Shown piece by piece: positions 49,783 through 62,504 of a stretch of DNA of 64,000 bases. Within the stretch, counting starts at the first letter, position 1. Every line of letters begins with the position of its first letter. The notes below the pieces were generated by a model, which had not been told where the DNA came from, did no database searches, and worked only from the letters and a program-made list of their open reading frames with translations. Source of the stretch: Climacium dendroides. Taxonomy: Eukaryota; Streptophyta; Bryopsida; Hypnales; Climaciaceae. A program made the translations under genes and the position numbers. The stretch lies in assembly GCA_950106755.1 (NCBI GenBank), contig OX467091.1, forward strand, positions 20,353,538-20,417,537, in the 5' to 3' direction.

Positions 49783-50651
49783 AAAAAGTGTTTTAGAGTG
49801 TTGTTACTACGGTTCTTAGGAACAAATTTAGACCTACTTCTAAACTGGATTCACATTACAAACATCACTCCTTACACCAAATGTGAACGAACCTTTAGAA
49901 ATACTGCGAACTTTTAACTTGGAAATAGTATGACCGATTAGTATTCTATCCCAACATGCAAAATTTCTCTGATTTCATTGTAGAGGTATTGTCTGTTAAC
50001 AGAAATATCCCAAATTTGTACCGGTGCATTAATTACCATATGAACATCCTTGTGATATGGGTAAAGGTAAAAAATCCTTTTCTGGGTTTTCTTTGCTCAA
50101 CATTTACAGAACTTGACTATACATTTTGGACAGTATTTGTCAACCAGCTCTCCATGACTGTCATGCTTGTACCAATTCGTGTGCCAACGCTGTCATGTTT
50201 GGTACACACGCTGTCAGTCATGTGCCAGCATGTGTAAACTGATGGGGATCCGAGAAACATTCCTTGCAGCCCGGCGTTGTGCACGTACAGAATGCTTGGT
50301 GGACACGCCCACAGTGACGTCGCTTCGTATGACAGAAAATCATTTCCTAGGAGACGTTCCAGGGCTTTCTTTTTCTATGTCTCATGATGCATAAGTAGCA
50401 CGCGTTGTTGCAATCAAGTCACGGCCGAGGCACCAATACAAAGCCTCGACCATCTCTCTCGGATCCCTCAACCTGTCTATTCACTCTGTTTCTCCTCACA
50501 CTAATCAAACTGTTTACGAGCTTACAGACTGTTCATAATCACATGAACTCTACGCAAGCGTCGTACATCACTGCAGGTCCAGCACTCTCAGAACTGAAAG
50601 CGGAACAAAGTTCACAACTATGCGAGACACAAGATGAGAGGCAACGGTAGC
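49783..50651. other. Intergenic DNA, no gene seen
   Basis: AT-rich to about 50100, then mixed DNA past the rhamnosidase stop codon. Open frames at 49956-50237 and 50405-50650 have no known domain; part is probably the rhamnosidase 3' UTR. Confidence 0.4.
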
Positions 50652-53476
50652 TCAAGGGCATGGCTCCGTGGTGAAAGCGTAAGTGCCAGCGGCGGTGATT
50701 TCGAAAACCGTGAAACCATCTTCGACCTTGACGAATTTGACTCCACTGCTAGTTGGCGACGCAGTCCGCACAACAGAGTTAAGCGCCGCGGTGGGAAGTA
50801 GCACAGTCGCAGTGGTGTTACCAGGCACGGACATTGTAAACGTCGTCTCTTCCTCCGAATGTCTCCACTCGCTGACAATTTTGCCCTGGTGCGAAACATG
50901 GCTTGCCTTCACCCACGTCAAGTCGCCCACGACGGTGGGTTTAAAGATCACCTTGCGGAATCCGGGACCGCCGGGGTCGCTTCGGATCCCAGCCAGATCG
51001 TGGAAGAACCACTCCGTGATCTGCCCAAGCATGAAGTGGTTCTGTGAGGAAAGAGGGTTGGCGTCCCACGCTTCGGTAAGAGCCGTAGCGCCTTTCGCCA
51101 GCATCATGCCATAGCCTGGAGTGGTGGACTGGTTGTTCATCTGGTAGATCACATCGGAGCGATTGCCGTCCGCCAAAGCACGCAACAGGTAGCGAAACCC
51201 TACATCTCCAGCCGTAAGACCTTGGTTTCGTATGTCTGCCACGATGTTCTCCAGCACAGCTGCGCGATGGGCAGGGTCCGCCAAACCCATAACAAGCGCC
51301 TTTGGAAAGGGAACAACAGCACAACATGAATTCGTCAGTCATGAATTCAAAGATATGCGAAACAGCAATTCCTAAATCGTAACCCTAACCTCGACCGATG
51401 AAGACACAGGGTAGCAACAGCTTGCAATGCACTGACTAGAAGACAGTTAAGAACTTCAATGATGGCTCCCTCCATCCAGAAATAAGTGTCCACTCTGGGC
51501 CTCATGTTTCTAAGGTTGTTTTGAGTAGGTCATATGGAGGCTTTCTTGTGTCGAATTTAATATAGGTTGCAACAGTGAACACATGCAATGTTCTTCATCG
51601 ATTCTGGTAATATAAAATTCGGGACCCTCCTGAATTATGCTTTCCACAATATGATCAATGAAATTGGTATGGAAAGTTTCAACAAAACTACGGACAATTA
51701 TTTCTGGACAGAGGGAGTAGAATTCATTCAGCACGATACCATGGCGTTGGCACACTGCGAGCCGGTGGCGTACTGGTTGGTGTCGGCGTTGAAGAATCTG
51801 GCGTTAAAGGCCTCTCGAATGCGCTCCGCCTGCTGTTGGAACTTCGACACGTCGTCATTCCTGTTGAGCATCTTCGCCACCTGCGTCAGGATGAGCGTGT
51901 CTTGGTAGAAAAACGCCGTGCCCGTCACCCCCCTCGGAGTCAACTTCGATGGGCCCGGCTCCCCGGGCCCAATGTCGTACCAATCACTCAACCCAAAGCT
52001 CACTATATTCTCTTCCGCACGACTGGCGAGATACGCCACGTACCGCACCATTCTGTCGTAGTAGATCCGTAGCAACTCAAAATCGCCCGCGAATTCATAT
52101 TGCTGCCACGCAATCATCAAAAACGCGCTACTCCACTCGGGGGAGTTTCGAAAATCACTATTCCAGTCCCCGAAGATCGCAAACTCCGGCGCGGTCGTGG
52201 TCAGCATCCCGTCCGCCCATTGCGTATCCGCCATATCGTTCATCGTTTTTGTACACAATTTGTCCAGACGAAAATTGTACCGGAGCGCGGGACCATTAAG
52301 ATGCGTCTGCTCGAGCCAGCCGAGTCGCTCGCGGTGAGGGCAATCCGTCATGTAACTCACCATGTTGCTCCGTTGGGCCCAACGAATCAATGTGTAGATT
52401 CTGTTGAACAAATCGTTGGAGCAGGCGAATTCCCCAATGGGCTCAGAAGTGGAGTGAATAATCACATTCTCCAGGAACGAAGCAATCGGCAATGGCGACC
52501 CTGGCGATGCGGGGAAGCACTCCACTTGCAAGTAACGGCAGGCGTGGTACCAAAACTTGGGAAAGTAAGTCTCCTCTTTTGCTGTTCCTGCCAAAGTGTA
52601 TTGCCAGTACGCCATACCTCCTCCACTTGAAAATCGATCCAGCGTGCCGTCAACGTGGAGCAACTCTCCGGGGCTGATACGCACAACGGCGCCAGCAGCA
52701 CCTTCCACAGTAATGCGCGGCATCATGGAAGCATTTTGGCCCAAGTCATAGATGAAGACCCCTGACTTCAATTCCTTCACATTTTCCACTCTAATTGTTT
52801 CGATGGCGCGAATTGGAGGCGCAGCAACACTCTCCCCGCAAAGCTTTCCTCCGGGGCCGTCCAAGACCCCCGCGGCGTACCAGTTGGAGTCTTCGAATCC
52901 CGGAGAGTCCCAACCATTTGCTTCCAAACGTGCGTCGTAATCTTCCCCACCGAAGATGTGCGAGTACGTAATCGGTCCCGGACTAATTCGCCATTTTCCA
53001 TCAGTGATTACAATTTCAGTTGGCCCGACCCAATACTCGAGCCGCAAATGCGCGATAGCTTTCAAGGGGCCAAAACTTCCAGTGAACTTCGTGTAACGCG
53101 TGGTTTCCTCGACGTGATACATCCCATTACCGAGAAGCAAACCTATGGCGTGACGACCGCTGCGTTGGAGCTGCGTCGTCACGTCGTAGGTGTCGTACAG
53201 ACAGGTTTTCCTGTAGTTCGTCCACCCGGGAGTGAACAGATCCTCGCCCACTTTGGTGCCGTCGATTGTGAGCTCGTACTGGCCCAAGCCGCACACAGAA
53301 AGAGTCGCACGTCGAAGCTGGGGCTGCACGACAACTTCGCGGCGCAGCCGCATGCTTTGGTAGCGCTCCGCGTCCGATTTCTCAACGACGACGAAGTCGC
53401 CCGCGACCAAGACAGAAGTGGCCGCGCCGATCCATTGCGCACCGGACCAATCCATGTCTTCGCTGAGGGGTGACAT
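50652..53476 (-). CDS. Alpha-L-rhamnosidase, glycoside hydrolase family 78, 2 exons
   Basis: Predicted inverting hydrolase that removes terminal alpha-L-rhamnose from glycosides or pectic chains. Exon 1 53476-51740 (579 codons) and exon 2 51299-50652 join in phase to give 794 aa; GT-AG borders are clear. Seen: WSGAQWIGA at the start, the beta-sandwich N-terminal region with LFTPGWTNYRKTCLYDTYDV and LLLGNGMYH, the carbohydrate-binding segment VFIYDLGQNAS (about 240-250), then the (alpha/alpha)6 catalytic barrel with TDCPHRERLGWLEQ (about 377-390, carries the acid/base region), FGDWNSDFRNSPEW (about 435-448) and GLSDWYDIG, and a C-terminal beta domain with FKPTVVGDLTWVKASH. No signal peptide is evident. 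The only intron (440 bases) carries a Stowaway-type MITE. GH78 is mostly bacterial and fungal and patchy in plants. Confidence 0.9.
51466..51717. mobile_element. Stowaway-like MITE in the rhamnosidase intron
   Basis: About 252 bases with ends CTCCCTCCATCCAGAAATAA and TTATTTCTGGACAGAGGGAG. TA follows on the right, but the left flank is GG, so the target duplication has decayed. It is the same family as 8500-8759 in opposite orientation, sharing interior blocks such as CCAATTTCATTGATCAT. It sits 22 bases from the 5' splice site of the host intron and makes up more than half of it. Confidence 0.85.
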
Positions 53477-55670
53477 TGTGCAACGTTGCAGGAGAAAGCT
53501 TCAAAGAACCGTAAATGGATGGAAAAAAATTACGCCACATCCACAGTGACACTCCTGCTAGGGAGGCAGCATCACGGAGTCTAAGTTAATCATAGGCCTG
53601 CTTCACACACCCTGCAAAAACGATCTTTGCAACTATCATTGCGACTATACTATGTCATGAACTTGCCATCAACGCCGTTCGGAACAAAGTCTACATGATT
53701 ATTTTCAAGACATTCCCAAGACACGACGGTTTAGGGTCTGACCTAGGACTCGGCTGGTATCACAAGAGAAAACCCACAATCAGCTGCATGAATGGTATCT
53801 CCATTCCTGCAACGTGGTGTGCACGCCTCGAACTGGAAGCCTAATTCCCCGGCTGGTAACACGCAAGTAGGTCACTCATAGCCTCCATTTTGTTGCATTC
53901 GCACCTCGTACTGCAGCAGCAGCTTCTCCTCCGGGAACAAAACTGATGTAATCGACCACCCAATGTCACCTCTCCGTACACAAATTCACTACAAGCACGA
54001 ACAAATTTCACCTTCTCAAGGATCCAATGCTAAACCTCGCCCTCCACACCATCAACCCAACAAGAAATCACCTCCCAAGATTGTCCACACAAACTAAACT
54101 ACTTCCACCCATCTCTTCGAAAATGGATCCCAACTCACCCACATTCTCCTACTAACACAGCATGTACGAAACGAAGTCCAGCTGTAAAAGTAATCGTGCT
54201 CGGGACACAAGCTACCTGCATTCACTCGCTCTCTCCGTCGGGGTACATGAAAGTACACTCCTCCGAATCGCCAGAGAGAAGATTCAGCTTTACTGCAACT
54301 ACAAGTTACTCCACGCGCCCATGTTTCATTCTCTCTCCCTCTCTACCTAAACCCTAAAACCGAAATGCAACCAATTGTGGACAAAAAATAAACACCCCAT
54401 TTCCACGCCACAAGGTCCTTGAATTGGAGTGAGATTAGTGAGGGTTTTCTGCTGCCTCCTCAACCCCACCACCAATCCACCACAGGAAGTTTATCGAGAA
54501 ATCCAAGTTTGTCACTGGCACGCCACCGATTCTTGCTTGCTCTAATCCATTGATCCAGTCACTGGGTTCCAATGATTTGGCCCACTTGCTGCCTGCGCAT
54601 GCTGATTTTCAACGCTTGCTGAGTGGGCGGGATTCCACCACAAAATTTGCAGGATCGACTGAAGTTCCACCGTCGTCTTCCATGCCCGGCTTCTACGCCA
54701 AGACTGATGATGCGTGCTGACTGCTCCACACTCACGCAGATGATTCCCTGGCGTGACTTCAGCCGTACGATAACTGAACATTCACACTAAAGGGGGGCGC
54801 AACAACTGTATCCAGTGGTCAGGGTTGGCAAAAAAAAATATTTTTTAAAATATGTGTCAGGGGTTTGGGGAATTTAAGATGATTATTATTTTTTAATTGG
54901 AGAGGGAAAACAACAAATGTTGCAAATAAAATAAAATAAAATAAAATAATTTTTTTTTTTTAAATTTTTTAAATTTTTATGCAAATAAAGGTTGACCTTC
55001 GATACAAGAAAAAGAGAACAAAAACCCAGTTGCAAGTGGCTTGTTGTAGAATATTTCTGTTATAAAACCACCTATTCTTGACAAAGAAGACCCATTGTAC
55101 CCAACCTCTAAGGTGCAATCATTTCCAATCAAGGTGGGAATAGATGTTCAACCCAAACTTGAAATGTGCTTTTATCTTTTCAAGGTTGGGACTAATAAGG
55201 TCATGACACACGTTCCAAAGTAGCGAGTAAGAAAGTAGAGAGTAATGAGCGGAAAAGTGTTTTTCGAATGATCGGAATTGGTAGGCTCTATACGTTGGGT
55301 ATAAGTTCGAACCAACTTTTGGCTTTTTAGAATTCATAGTAATTTCAATTCCAAACATAAAATTATCCAAAAAAAGAATTTGTAATCCCCGTGATTTCTA
55401 TATGGAAAAAAATTTACATTGCCTTATATTGCTTCAAAACATGGGTGGAATCACCAAAGTGATTGGCTATGGATGGTTCTAGCACATATGAGCCCCTCAA
55501 CGATAGAAGGACAGTGTTTTTTTCCAATAGAAATTGATAGAAATTGCCAATTTTTTGTACATTCATCAAAATTGTTTTTGTTTTTGTTTTAATTCCAACA
55601 ATACAAAAGTGTAGTAGAGCATTATGTCAAAGTGTGGAAAAAGTACAAAAGCTTGTTTCCAACCATTATA
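53477..55670. other. Rhamnosidase upstream region and intergenic DNA, no gene seen
   Basis: About 1.3 kb of mixed composition, likely promoter and 5' UTR, with telobox-like CTAAACCCTAAAAC near 54350; then AT-rich DNA with short A/T runs near 54930. Open frames at 54162-54350 and 54542-54781 have no recognised similarity. Confidence 0.4.
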
Positions 55671-56140
55671 TTAACCCCTAAAGTCCTATGGCCTTTTTTC
55701 CATCAAAATCCAATCAAAACTATCATTTCTATTGCAAAGAGCAAAAAACTTTAAAATTTGTTTTCTTACACATCTAACTATAAGATCTTGTATAACATTG
55801 GTATAAGAATGTGTGGAAATTTTTTCAGAAACTTTGACCTTCTAGATTGCAAGATATTTGCATTTAAATTGACAAATTCAAGATTTTCTAAAGAAGATGC
55901 TTATGATGCCCGAAAACTAAGATTGTCCATAACTTTCTCATCACTAGTTCAAATGGAATGAATTAAAGCTTTAGATGTAAACAAAAATATAATCTTTAGA
56001 AAAAATTAAAAATTAACTTTTTGTGATTCTTTTTGGATTGTCTCTTGAATTGCTTTTTGGACTCATAGTGGCATAACTTTTGTTTCCTACCCAAAATCCC
56101 AAGAGTCTCCCGTAGGGGCTTTGGGACTTTAGAAGTTAAC
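55671..56140. mobile_element. MITE-like element, family C, copy 2
   Basis: About 470 bases, longer than copy 1, with ends TTAACCCCTAAAGTCC and GGGACTTTAGAAGTTAAC. The left half is the reverse complement of 30213-30463; the right half is shared with 21955-22418. The single frame within it is chance. Confidence 0.65.
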
Positions 56141-56320
56141 TAGCAGTTGGTGTTTGCTATGCTACGCATTCACCATTAGAATTTCATTAGAATTTTTATG
56201 TATTAGATAGAATGCAGAACAAGAATTTCAAAAAATCTTCAAATAAAAATGATTAAAATCTTCATATAATTTTTTTAATAAATAAGCATATATTGAAGTA
56301 AACAATAGAAATTTAATGAA

Positions 56321-56399
56321 TGTTGCACTTTTGTCCTACACTAAAATATCATCTATCATCCATTAAATGCTAAACATCTGCCTCAACGTTTAAGGATTA
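56321..56399. mobile_element. Fragment of a family B MITE
   Basis: Carries TTGCACTTTTGTCCTAC and ends near ACGTTTAAGGATT, matching the right end of the family B elements at 39706-39930 and 62505-62732. The left part is missing or unrecognisable. Confidence 0.45.
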
Positions 56400-56570
56400 A
56401 AGAAAACATTTCATCAATGGATGAAAAAAAAAAGATTATATTAAGAAAGTAGATAGAATATTGAATTGAATATATACCATCCTTCATAAAGGGAATTTGA
56501 AAATTATAGAATTTATTCACAATGGGTAGATAGAACCAAATTTTTTACCTTATAGTTTACCAATCTTTTT

Positions 56571-57005
56571 GTTAAGATGAAAGATGGTGGGCTAAGAATA
56601 GTGATTGATTATAGAGAATTAAGTGTGCTATGAATGGTTATTAACCATAAAAAAAATTGATATTCTTTAACACAAATTAATGATTTATTTAATCAATTAG
56701 TAGGTTTAGTTCATTAGACTTATCTCAAGATTACTATCAAATCCACATTTTTAAAGAGGATGGAATACTTTGTGTACTATATTTGATATACCTTGCAAAT
56801 AAAATCTATATTAAGTTGGATAAGTGTCACTTAGCAAAGAATCAATTATAATATTTAGGCAATTTGATCAATAAAGATGCAATTATAATAGACCCTTGAA
56901 AGATTAAAGCAATTGTTAAATAAACAAGGTCCAAAAATGTAAGTCAATTTCATTCAGGTCTTTGTAACTATTTTTGTTTGTTTTGTTTAATGTTATTCAA
57001 CTTTA
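56571..57005 (+). pseudogene. Relic of Ty3/gypsy reverse transcriptase
   Basis: Translated pieces match the reverse transcriptase of gypsy-type retrotransposons in the right order: KMKDGGLRIVIDYRELS, then INDLFNQLVG, then LDKCHLAKNQL-stop-YLGNLINKDAI, then DP-stop-KIKAIVK and a NVSQFHSGLCNYF segment. Several stops and losses interrupt it and no flanking long terminal repeats were found. Composition has drifted to very AT-rich, so this is an old insertion. Confidence 0.7.
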
Positions 57006-58335
57006 GTATCTCCTTCAACTCCTTTACTCAGAAAATACATTAAATTTAAGTAGAGAAAGTCCATGAAAGGAATATTTTAAATGAGTTAAGTGATATCCCT
57101 ATATCTTACCCAACTTAGTATAGACAACTAAGTGGTATCCCTATATCTTTAAGAAAAGGACATATAAGTTAACAACTTCATGCCTTCAATTGCAACACTT
57201 CAACCTCAAAAAGATCCTTTGAATGCTTAGGTTGACATATCAATGAATCCCAACATAGTAGCCAATCCAATAGAAAAGACATCCAACCATTATGGAGAGC
57301 AAATTGAAATTAACTACACTTTGATTGCAACCTATTTCTAAAAATTGACAAATTCTTTTCTAAAATACACAACTTCTATTCATAAAGCCTCAGGTTGATT
57401 TTGAATACACCTATTTTCAATGCTTTAAAAATTCATAGTTTATCCATACAATGTGCAAAAAATGCAATCAAATAGAATCTAAAATCTCATTTTGACAACC
57501 AACAAGACGTAGCTACGGGTTTTTGAAGTTCAATGACAGGATCCATACTCAAACCCTTGTTTAGCCGATCTTGCGTGCAGTTACCTTACATCTCATAATC
57601 GTCTCCATTAGCGTTAATATCCATTTTAAACCTTTTCAAGCAAGATTGAACAAGTTCAAACCATCGATCAGTTCCAGTTACATGAAAGAAGAGCTTCTTT
57701 ATGGAAATGACATACACGCATGCATTCAGCTTCTAATTTCTCATACACAAGACCCTACCTTCACATCACCTAGCCCATTTTGCCAAGTGAGTACGATTTG
57801 CATATTTTGCGATCCTGCATACAGTAAAAATCTTTCAAATTGGCTGCCACAAAATCCATAGCACAGACGATAACCCTAAATGCACCAATTTGGTCACTGA
57901 CACACAATATTTACACAGGATATTGCCTGCATAAGAACACCCTTCATCTGCACTGCAGTACTTCACAACTCTAAAATAGAACGAGTATCACAAATAACAC
58001 TAACAAATTGTGAAAACATTCAACACTCCTCATTCTATGTGAGAACAGTGAAGTACTTCAGATTTTATATGACCTGTGCAAACAGCAGAATTCAGTATCG
58101 TAAGGATAAAACACACTATTCCAAGCAGATCAAGCAGAAAGGTAAAAGATGATCCATGATGCAACCAACACTTATATTGCAGTCAACCTTCTGAAGCTCT
58201 CAGCAACAGAAATTACTGTCACAACCTCTAAATCTCCCCAAGAGTCACATTCTGAGCAGTTCACGTTCCCATCCTTCACCACAGTATGCGGCAAGGCCCA
58301 GAGGTCATATGTTGCACTTTTAGAAAGGCAACTGT
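57006..58335. other. Intergenic, no gene seen
   Basis: AT-rich to about 57500, then mixed DNA downstream of the CK2 beta stop codon, probably its 3' UTR. A 96-codon plus frame at 57571-57861 is unrecognised and antisense to that flank. Confidence 0.4.
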
Positions 58336-60519
58336 CTACCTTGCACTCTTATGAAGTTTGAAACCAAATATTCTTGGCGTGTAGCTCTGCGTCGGTTTTG
58401 CAGGCTTGATGTAGGGATACGACATCAAGAAGAGGTGAGGAAAAGTAGTGCCAAAATAAGCACCGTCAATGTCTGTACTTAAGGTTAAGATAGACCTCAC
58501 ATCAAAATCACATACCAGAAAGACACAAGATTGTAGGCATTCCGGGTACAAACAGATTCACCAACAGATGCACTAAATATAGGCAGCACTATCCATTTCA
58601 CCAAGCAACCTACCAAACTTGAAGACTTCCTAAAAGACTGCAGCATGTAACTGACCATGAAACATACAAAACGAAATGAAACTTATTTTGAAGGATACTG
58701 CCCTGATATTTAGATCGAGGGTAATATATATCTTCGCACTTCGGACAGTAGATCTTCACAGTGCTTGTCCGGGGCACATCTGACTGACCCATTGGCAAGC
58801 ACGGCTGTCCAGAGCAGTAGACGCGAGGGCATCGACCAAAGTCTACATTTTTACATTTTTCGAGCTGTGCACCACCACAGAATTAGAATAAATCCTAAAA
58901 AATGTAATAGAGATTAAGAGTTCATCAGACGCTAACAAGACTGAAGCCGATTTAAGGCCGTTCACGTACCATTGCAGTCATCCCTTTGCTGGTTAAGATG
59001 TAACGGACGTGAATCAGCCCATACAACATCTCGGCAGCAGACTCAACCAACTCATTCTGCTCTTCAGTCAGCATGTCATCTGCATTTGCACACAAAGCAA
59101 TGTTTAATTCTGACACGTGCAGAAAACCAATTCACATTCCCACATTTACAACGACTATGTGATAACCAGTTCTCTGAAATGCAGAAATGACCGTTTTTCC
59201 TCATATAACACACAATACGTCAGCAAACTGGAGCGATACAAACAGTACAATCAAGGACTGCACAAAGAACATACAAACAGGAACAGGAACTGTGCCTCAA
59301 ATAAACGACAACCATAAGGCATACAAAAGATTGGCGCTCAACAGAAACACATCAGAGACAATACCAAGCCGAATAACGAAGCATATGACGAAATCAGCTG
59401 CTTCACTGACATAAACTACCAAAAAGCTTCATTTTCAACAATCAAATATAAAGCTTGCACACTAAGAATCCCTCATTTAAAATTTCAGCGATAAAACTCA
59501 GGCCTTGTCGAAAACATTGAATTAGCACGGTATGAAACGTACCACTAGGGGATTCCACGTCCAAGATAAGGTCAAGAGCATAGTCATAATAAGGAACTTG
59601 GCTGCTTAAGCCACTTAGATTGAAGTCATCCTGTATGTACTCGTCATCAACCTCGCAGAAAAACTCATTGCCTCTCAAGCCGCAGAACCAGGAGATCCAA
59701 GAGGTGTCCTCCCCATCAGATCCGCTAACGTCTGAATCCTCGCTATCCGAGTCTGATTCCTCTGCAACAACTGAATCAACAATTCACCTCAAAAAAGGAG
59801 AACACATTTGTATTATGACTAACGGAAATTAATAGACATTGGGCAACCAAACTCAGACAACCTCGGGTAAACATACAAGAGACACGCAAGAAATCAATTG
59901 TTAGAAAATTAGAAGCAGATAGTACGCGCACAGTCCCAGAATCAACAGCAGCGTATGAACCACAACACTACAGTACTGTCCAATCTCTACTCTTGAAGGG
60001 GGAAGGTACAGAAAGAAGACAACATACGAAAACAACCCCACGGAATGCGTTTCAGAGAAGGGTAGAATTATGCACATTCGCAGCACACAACCTTCTGGTG
60101 CTTGGACCCCACATCATAGGACATTTAGACGAGAAAGACATGAAAAAATGATTCATAGTAGAGATCACATTAAAAATGGGGAGCATTCTTTTGTTCAAAT
60201 TGGAAGACAACAAATGTGTAAGTCTAAAAGCAGAATGGACAGTACTGTCACATTGCTCACCATCATCAGGATACTTTGCCTTTTCAAGAGCAGGCCTGGT
60301 CTCGTGTCCAGGCTGCCGACGGGTTTGCGTGGTTACAGCAGAAGCAGGAGCTAATCGATCCTTGTCCTTGCCAATCCCTCCTTTCGAGGTCGAAGGAGAA
60401 GGTTTCTCCACTCCATCCTCTAATCGCTTCTTGTTGCCGTCTCGGTACAACGAGCCTTCGCCCCTCCCATTTCCGCCTCTCTCCTCTGCTGCCAGGGATG
60501 AGCTCCGTTCTTTATACAT
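58336..60519 (-). CDS. CKB: Casein kinase II regulatory (beta) subunit, 5 exons
   Basis: Regulatory dimer of protein kinase CK2, bridging two catalytic alpha subunits. Exons 60519-60261, 59770-59543, 59079-58970, 58864-58699 and 58472-58336 total 900 nt, giving 299 aa. The plant-specific N-terminal extension (about 85 residues, with RPSPSTS-like [11 protein letters not shown]) is followed by an acidic stretch [11 protein letters not shown], then [59 protein letters not shown], a four-Cys zinc site (C211, C216, C239, C242: CPRVYC and CPKC) and [17 protein letters not shown] near the C-terminus. Start MYKERSSS at 60519 corresponds to the usual plant MYRDR start; an in-frame ATG at 60546 would add nine residues. 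All borders are GT-AG. Confidence 0.95.
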
Positions 60520-61540
60520 CTCCGCTCTTCCCACAGAAAGTGACAATACTACTTTTTAAACTTCTCCAAGGAGAGCTGCTGCACCTCTGGTAGCCAAACA
60601 CATGTGTGATACACAATTGCTCACTTGGTGCAGCAGATCCTGGCCATGAAGGGAAGAATAGCGTCTACCGACCACACAGGAGGAAACACTACCGCAGATG
60701 ATTCATCTGCATGGAACAGACTTCCCAAAGTCCGTTTACAAAAGCAACTCGGTCAATTCATTCAACAACTTCGAATTCTCTCTCATTCACAACCTCCAAA
60801 AACACACAACATCCCCCTCCCTGAACACTTGCACATACATTCCTTCTTCCCTCTCTCTCCAAACTCAATTCTTAACTATCTCCACTCCAAACTTCAGAAT
60901 TCACACCCTTCCTAACTCCTAACCTAAACACACTCAAAGAAACCTCATCGCATTGAATCAAACCGCTCAAACGAATCAACACCGAAACCCTAAAATGCAT
61001 AAATTCAAAAACCAAAACACACAACAACCTCCTCAAAAACCCCTCAGCAACTTGAAATCAAACTCTCTCAAATGGATAAACACCTTGAACGGAAAATGCG
61101 AGAAAAAAAATTCAAAACCACAAAACACATTAACAAGACTCCAAAACTAAAGAAACAGAACACTAGAACACAACCTCCCCCACGGATGCAACCAAAGCTT
61201 GAGGGCGACCTAGAAATACGACACAGACGCGGCAGAGAGAGAAAGACGAGGCTGAGAAAACCGAGCCAGCAGTACTAAACCCTAAAGTGCTCCCCCACCT
61301 TAAGATCGGGATGGATGGCGACCCCGCAGCTGCCGGCTTGGGCTTGGGCTACGAAGGGAGAACAGCAGCTGGGTCCGTGTGGTGAGAAGCTCAAGTCCCC
61401 GTCGGCCGTTCCGCCTCCAGAGAAGAATCACAGCAGTGGCAAGGAGCGTCGCTCGCTCGCCGGGAAGGACATCTCCGCCTTGAGAGTGCGTGCGAGACGA
61501 CAAGCCCTAGCAAGCTGCAGGCAGACCCCGGGCAGAGACA
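60520..61540. other. CK2 beta upstream region, no separate gene called
   Basis: AC-rich DNA, then a GC-rich island from about 61200 with telobox-like TAAACCCTAAAG at 61276. It probably includes CK2 beta 5' UTR or promoter. A plus-strand ATG at 61312 opens MDGDPAAAGLGLGYEG, which ends after 23 codons unless spliced; no downstream exon was found. Confidence 0.35.
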
Positions 61541-61875
61541 GACAGACAAACTCTCGTCGTCGTCGTCGTCTTCGTCGGTTTCTCGTCGGAGGTGTTGAGA
61601 GCCGGGATGGAAGGGACGAAAAGAGATGACGGTGGTTGGGGTCTTTAGTCGTTGGCTTTCCCGAGTTCCCACCGACTCGTCCCCCTAGCATGCTGGAGGC
61701 CCGAAAGGCACTTGTCAGACCGACAGACAAACTCTCGTTGTCGTTGGAGGAGGTTTCTCGTCGGACGTGTTTGGGGGTTTGTGTGGTGAGCCGGGATGGA
61801 AGCGACGAAAAGAGACGACGAGGATTGGGGTCGTCGGTCGTTGGCTTCCGAGGCTCCCACCGACTCGTCCCCCCA
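61541..61875 (+). repeat. 181-bp GC-rich tandem duplication
   Basis: Two copies of a unit beginning GACAGACAAACTCTCGT (61541 and 61722) and ending CCACCGACTCGTCCCCC. Each includes GAGCCGGGATGGAAG and GTCGTTGGCTT. The first copy has an expanded CGT run (about 61555-61570). Long open frames on both strands here are products of the GC bias and the repeat. Confidence 0.75.
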
Positions 61876-62504
61876 CGAATCTTGTCGTTGGATGAACGTC
61901 GTCATGTGTTTCTCATCCCCATGGAATTATACTCTTCATTCTCAACGGCGAAGCATGCTCTGTACCGGGACATATTTCGACCTGAAAAGGACAGGGCCTA
62001 TGACCGTGTGGACAAACTCCAAGTTTGCCACCCAAATAAACTAGAAGAGTGTCTAGAGCCCCTCAAAAACAACATAAATTCTTCCATAATAGTCAAATTA
62101 TTCATCAGAAATGGTTAAAATATCTTCGTAAAACAATCGTAACATTAAGATCTTAAAATAGACATTTTTGTGTTGGTTTAAAGCCTTGAAAATAGAATTC
62201 CTATTGAGGTCACTAAGTCATTCTATTATTATCACTAAAAACTTTCTTCGTTATAGTCCCAAATCTCAATTATTTAGGAATGGCTGCATTAGATTGAATG
62301 CCTGATTTTTATGAATCAAATCGGAGTTGTACATAATGGGCTTTTCGGAACTCACGTATGAAAATTATTATTTTTTTCATTTTTCAAATATTAAATCACA
62401 TGTCTTCAATATGATAATGATAATAATAATTAGTCTAGATTACTTGCAACAACATTGTTACCATTGGAGTTGACATTTTTCAATTCTACATTAACTTCCA
62501 CTCG
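61876..62504. other. Intergenic, no gene seen
   Basis: GC-rich for another 200 bases, then AT-rich. A plus frame continuing to 62118 shows no family similarity. Confidence 0.4.

Noticed and set aside
61315..62118. Long frames on both strands in the GC-rich repeat
   Set aside because: Arginine-rich, repeat-derived translations that conflict with each other; no family similarity.
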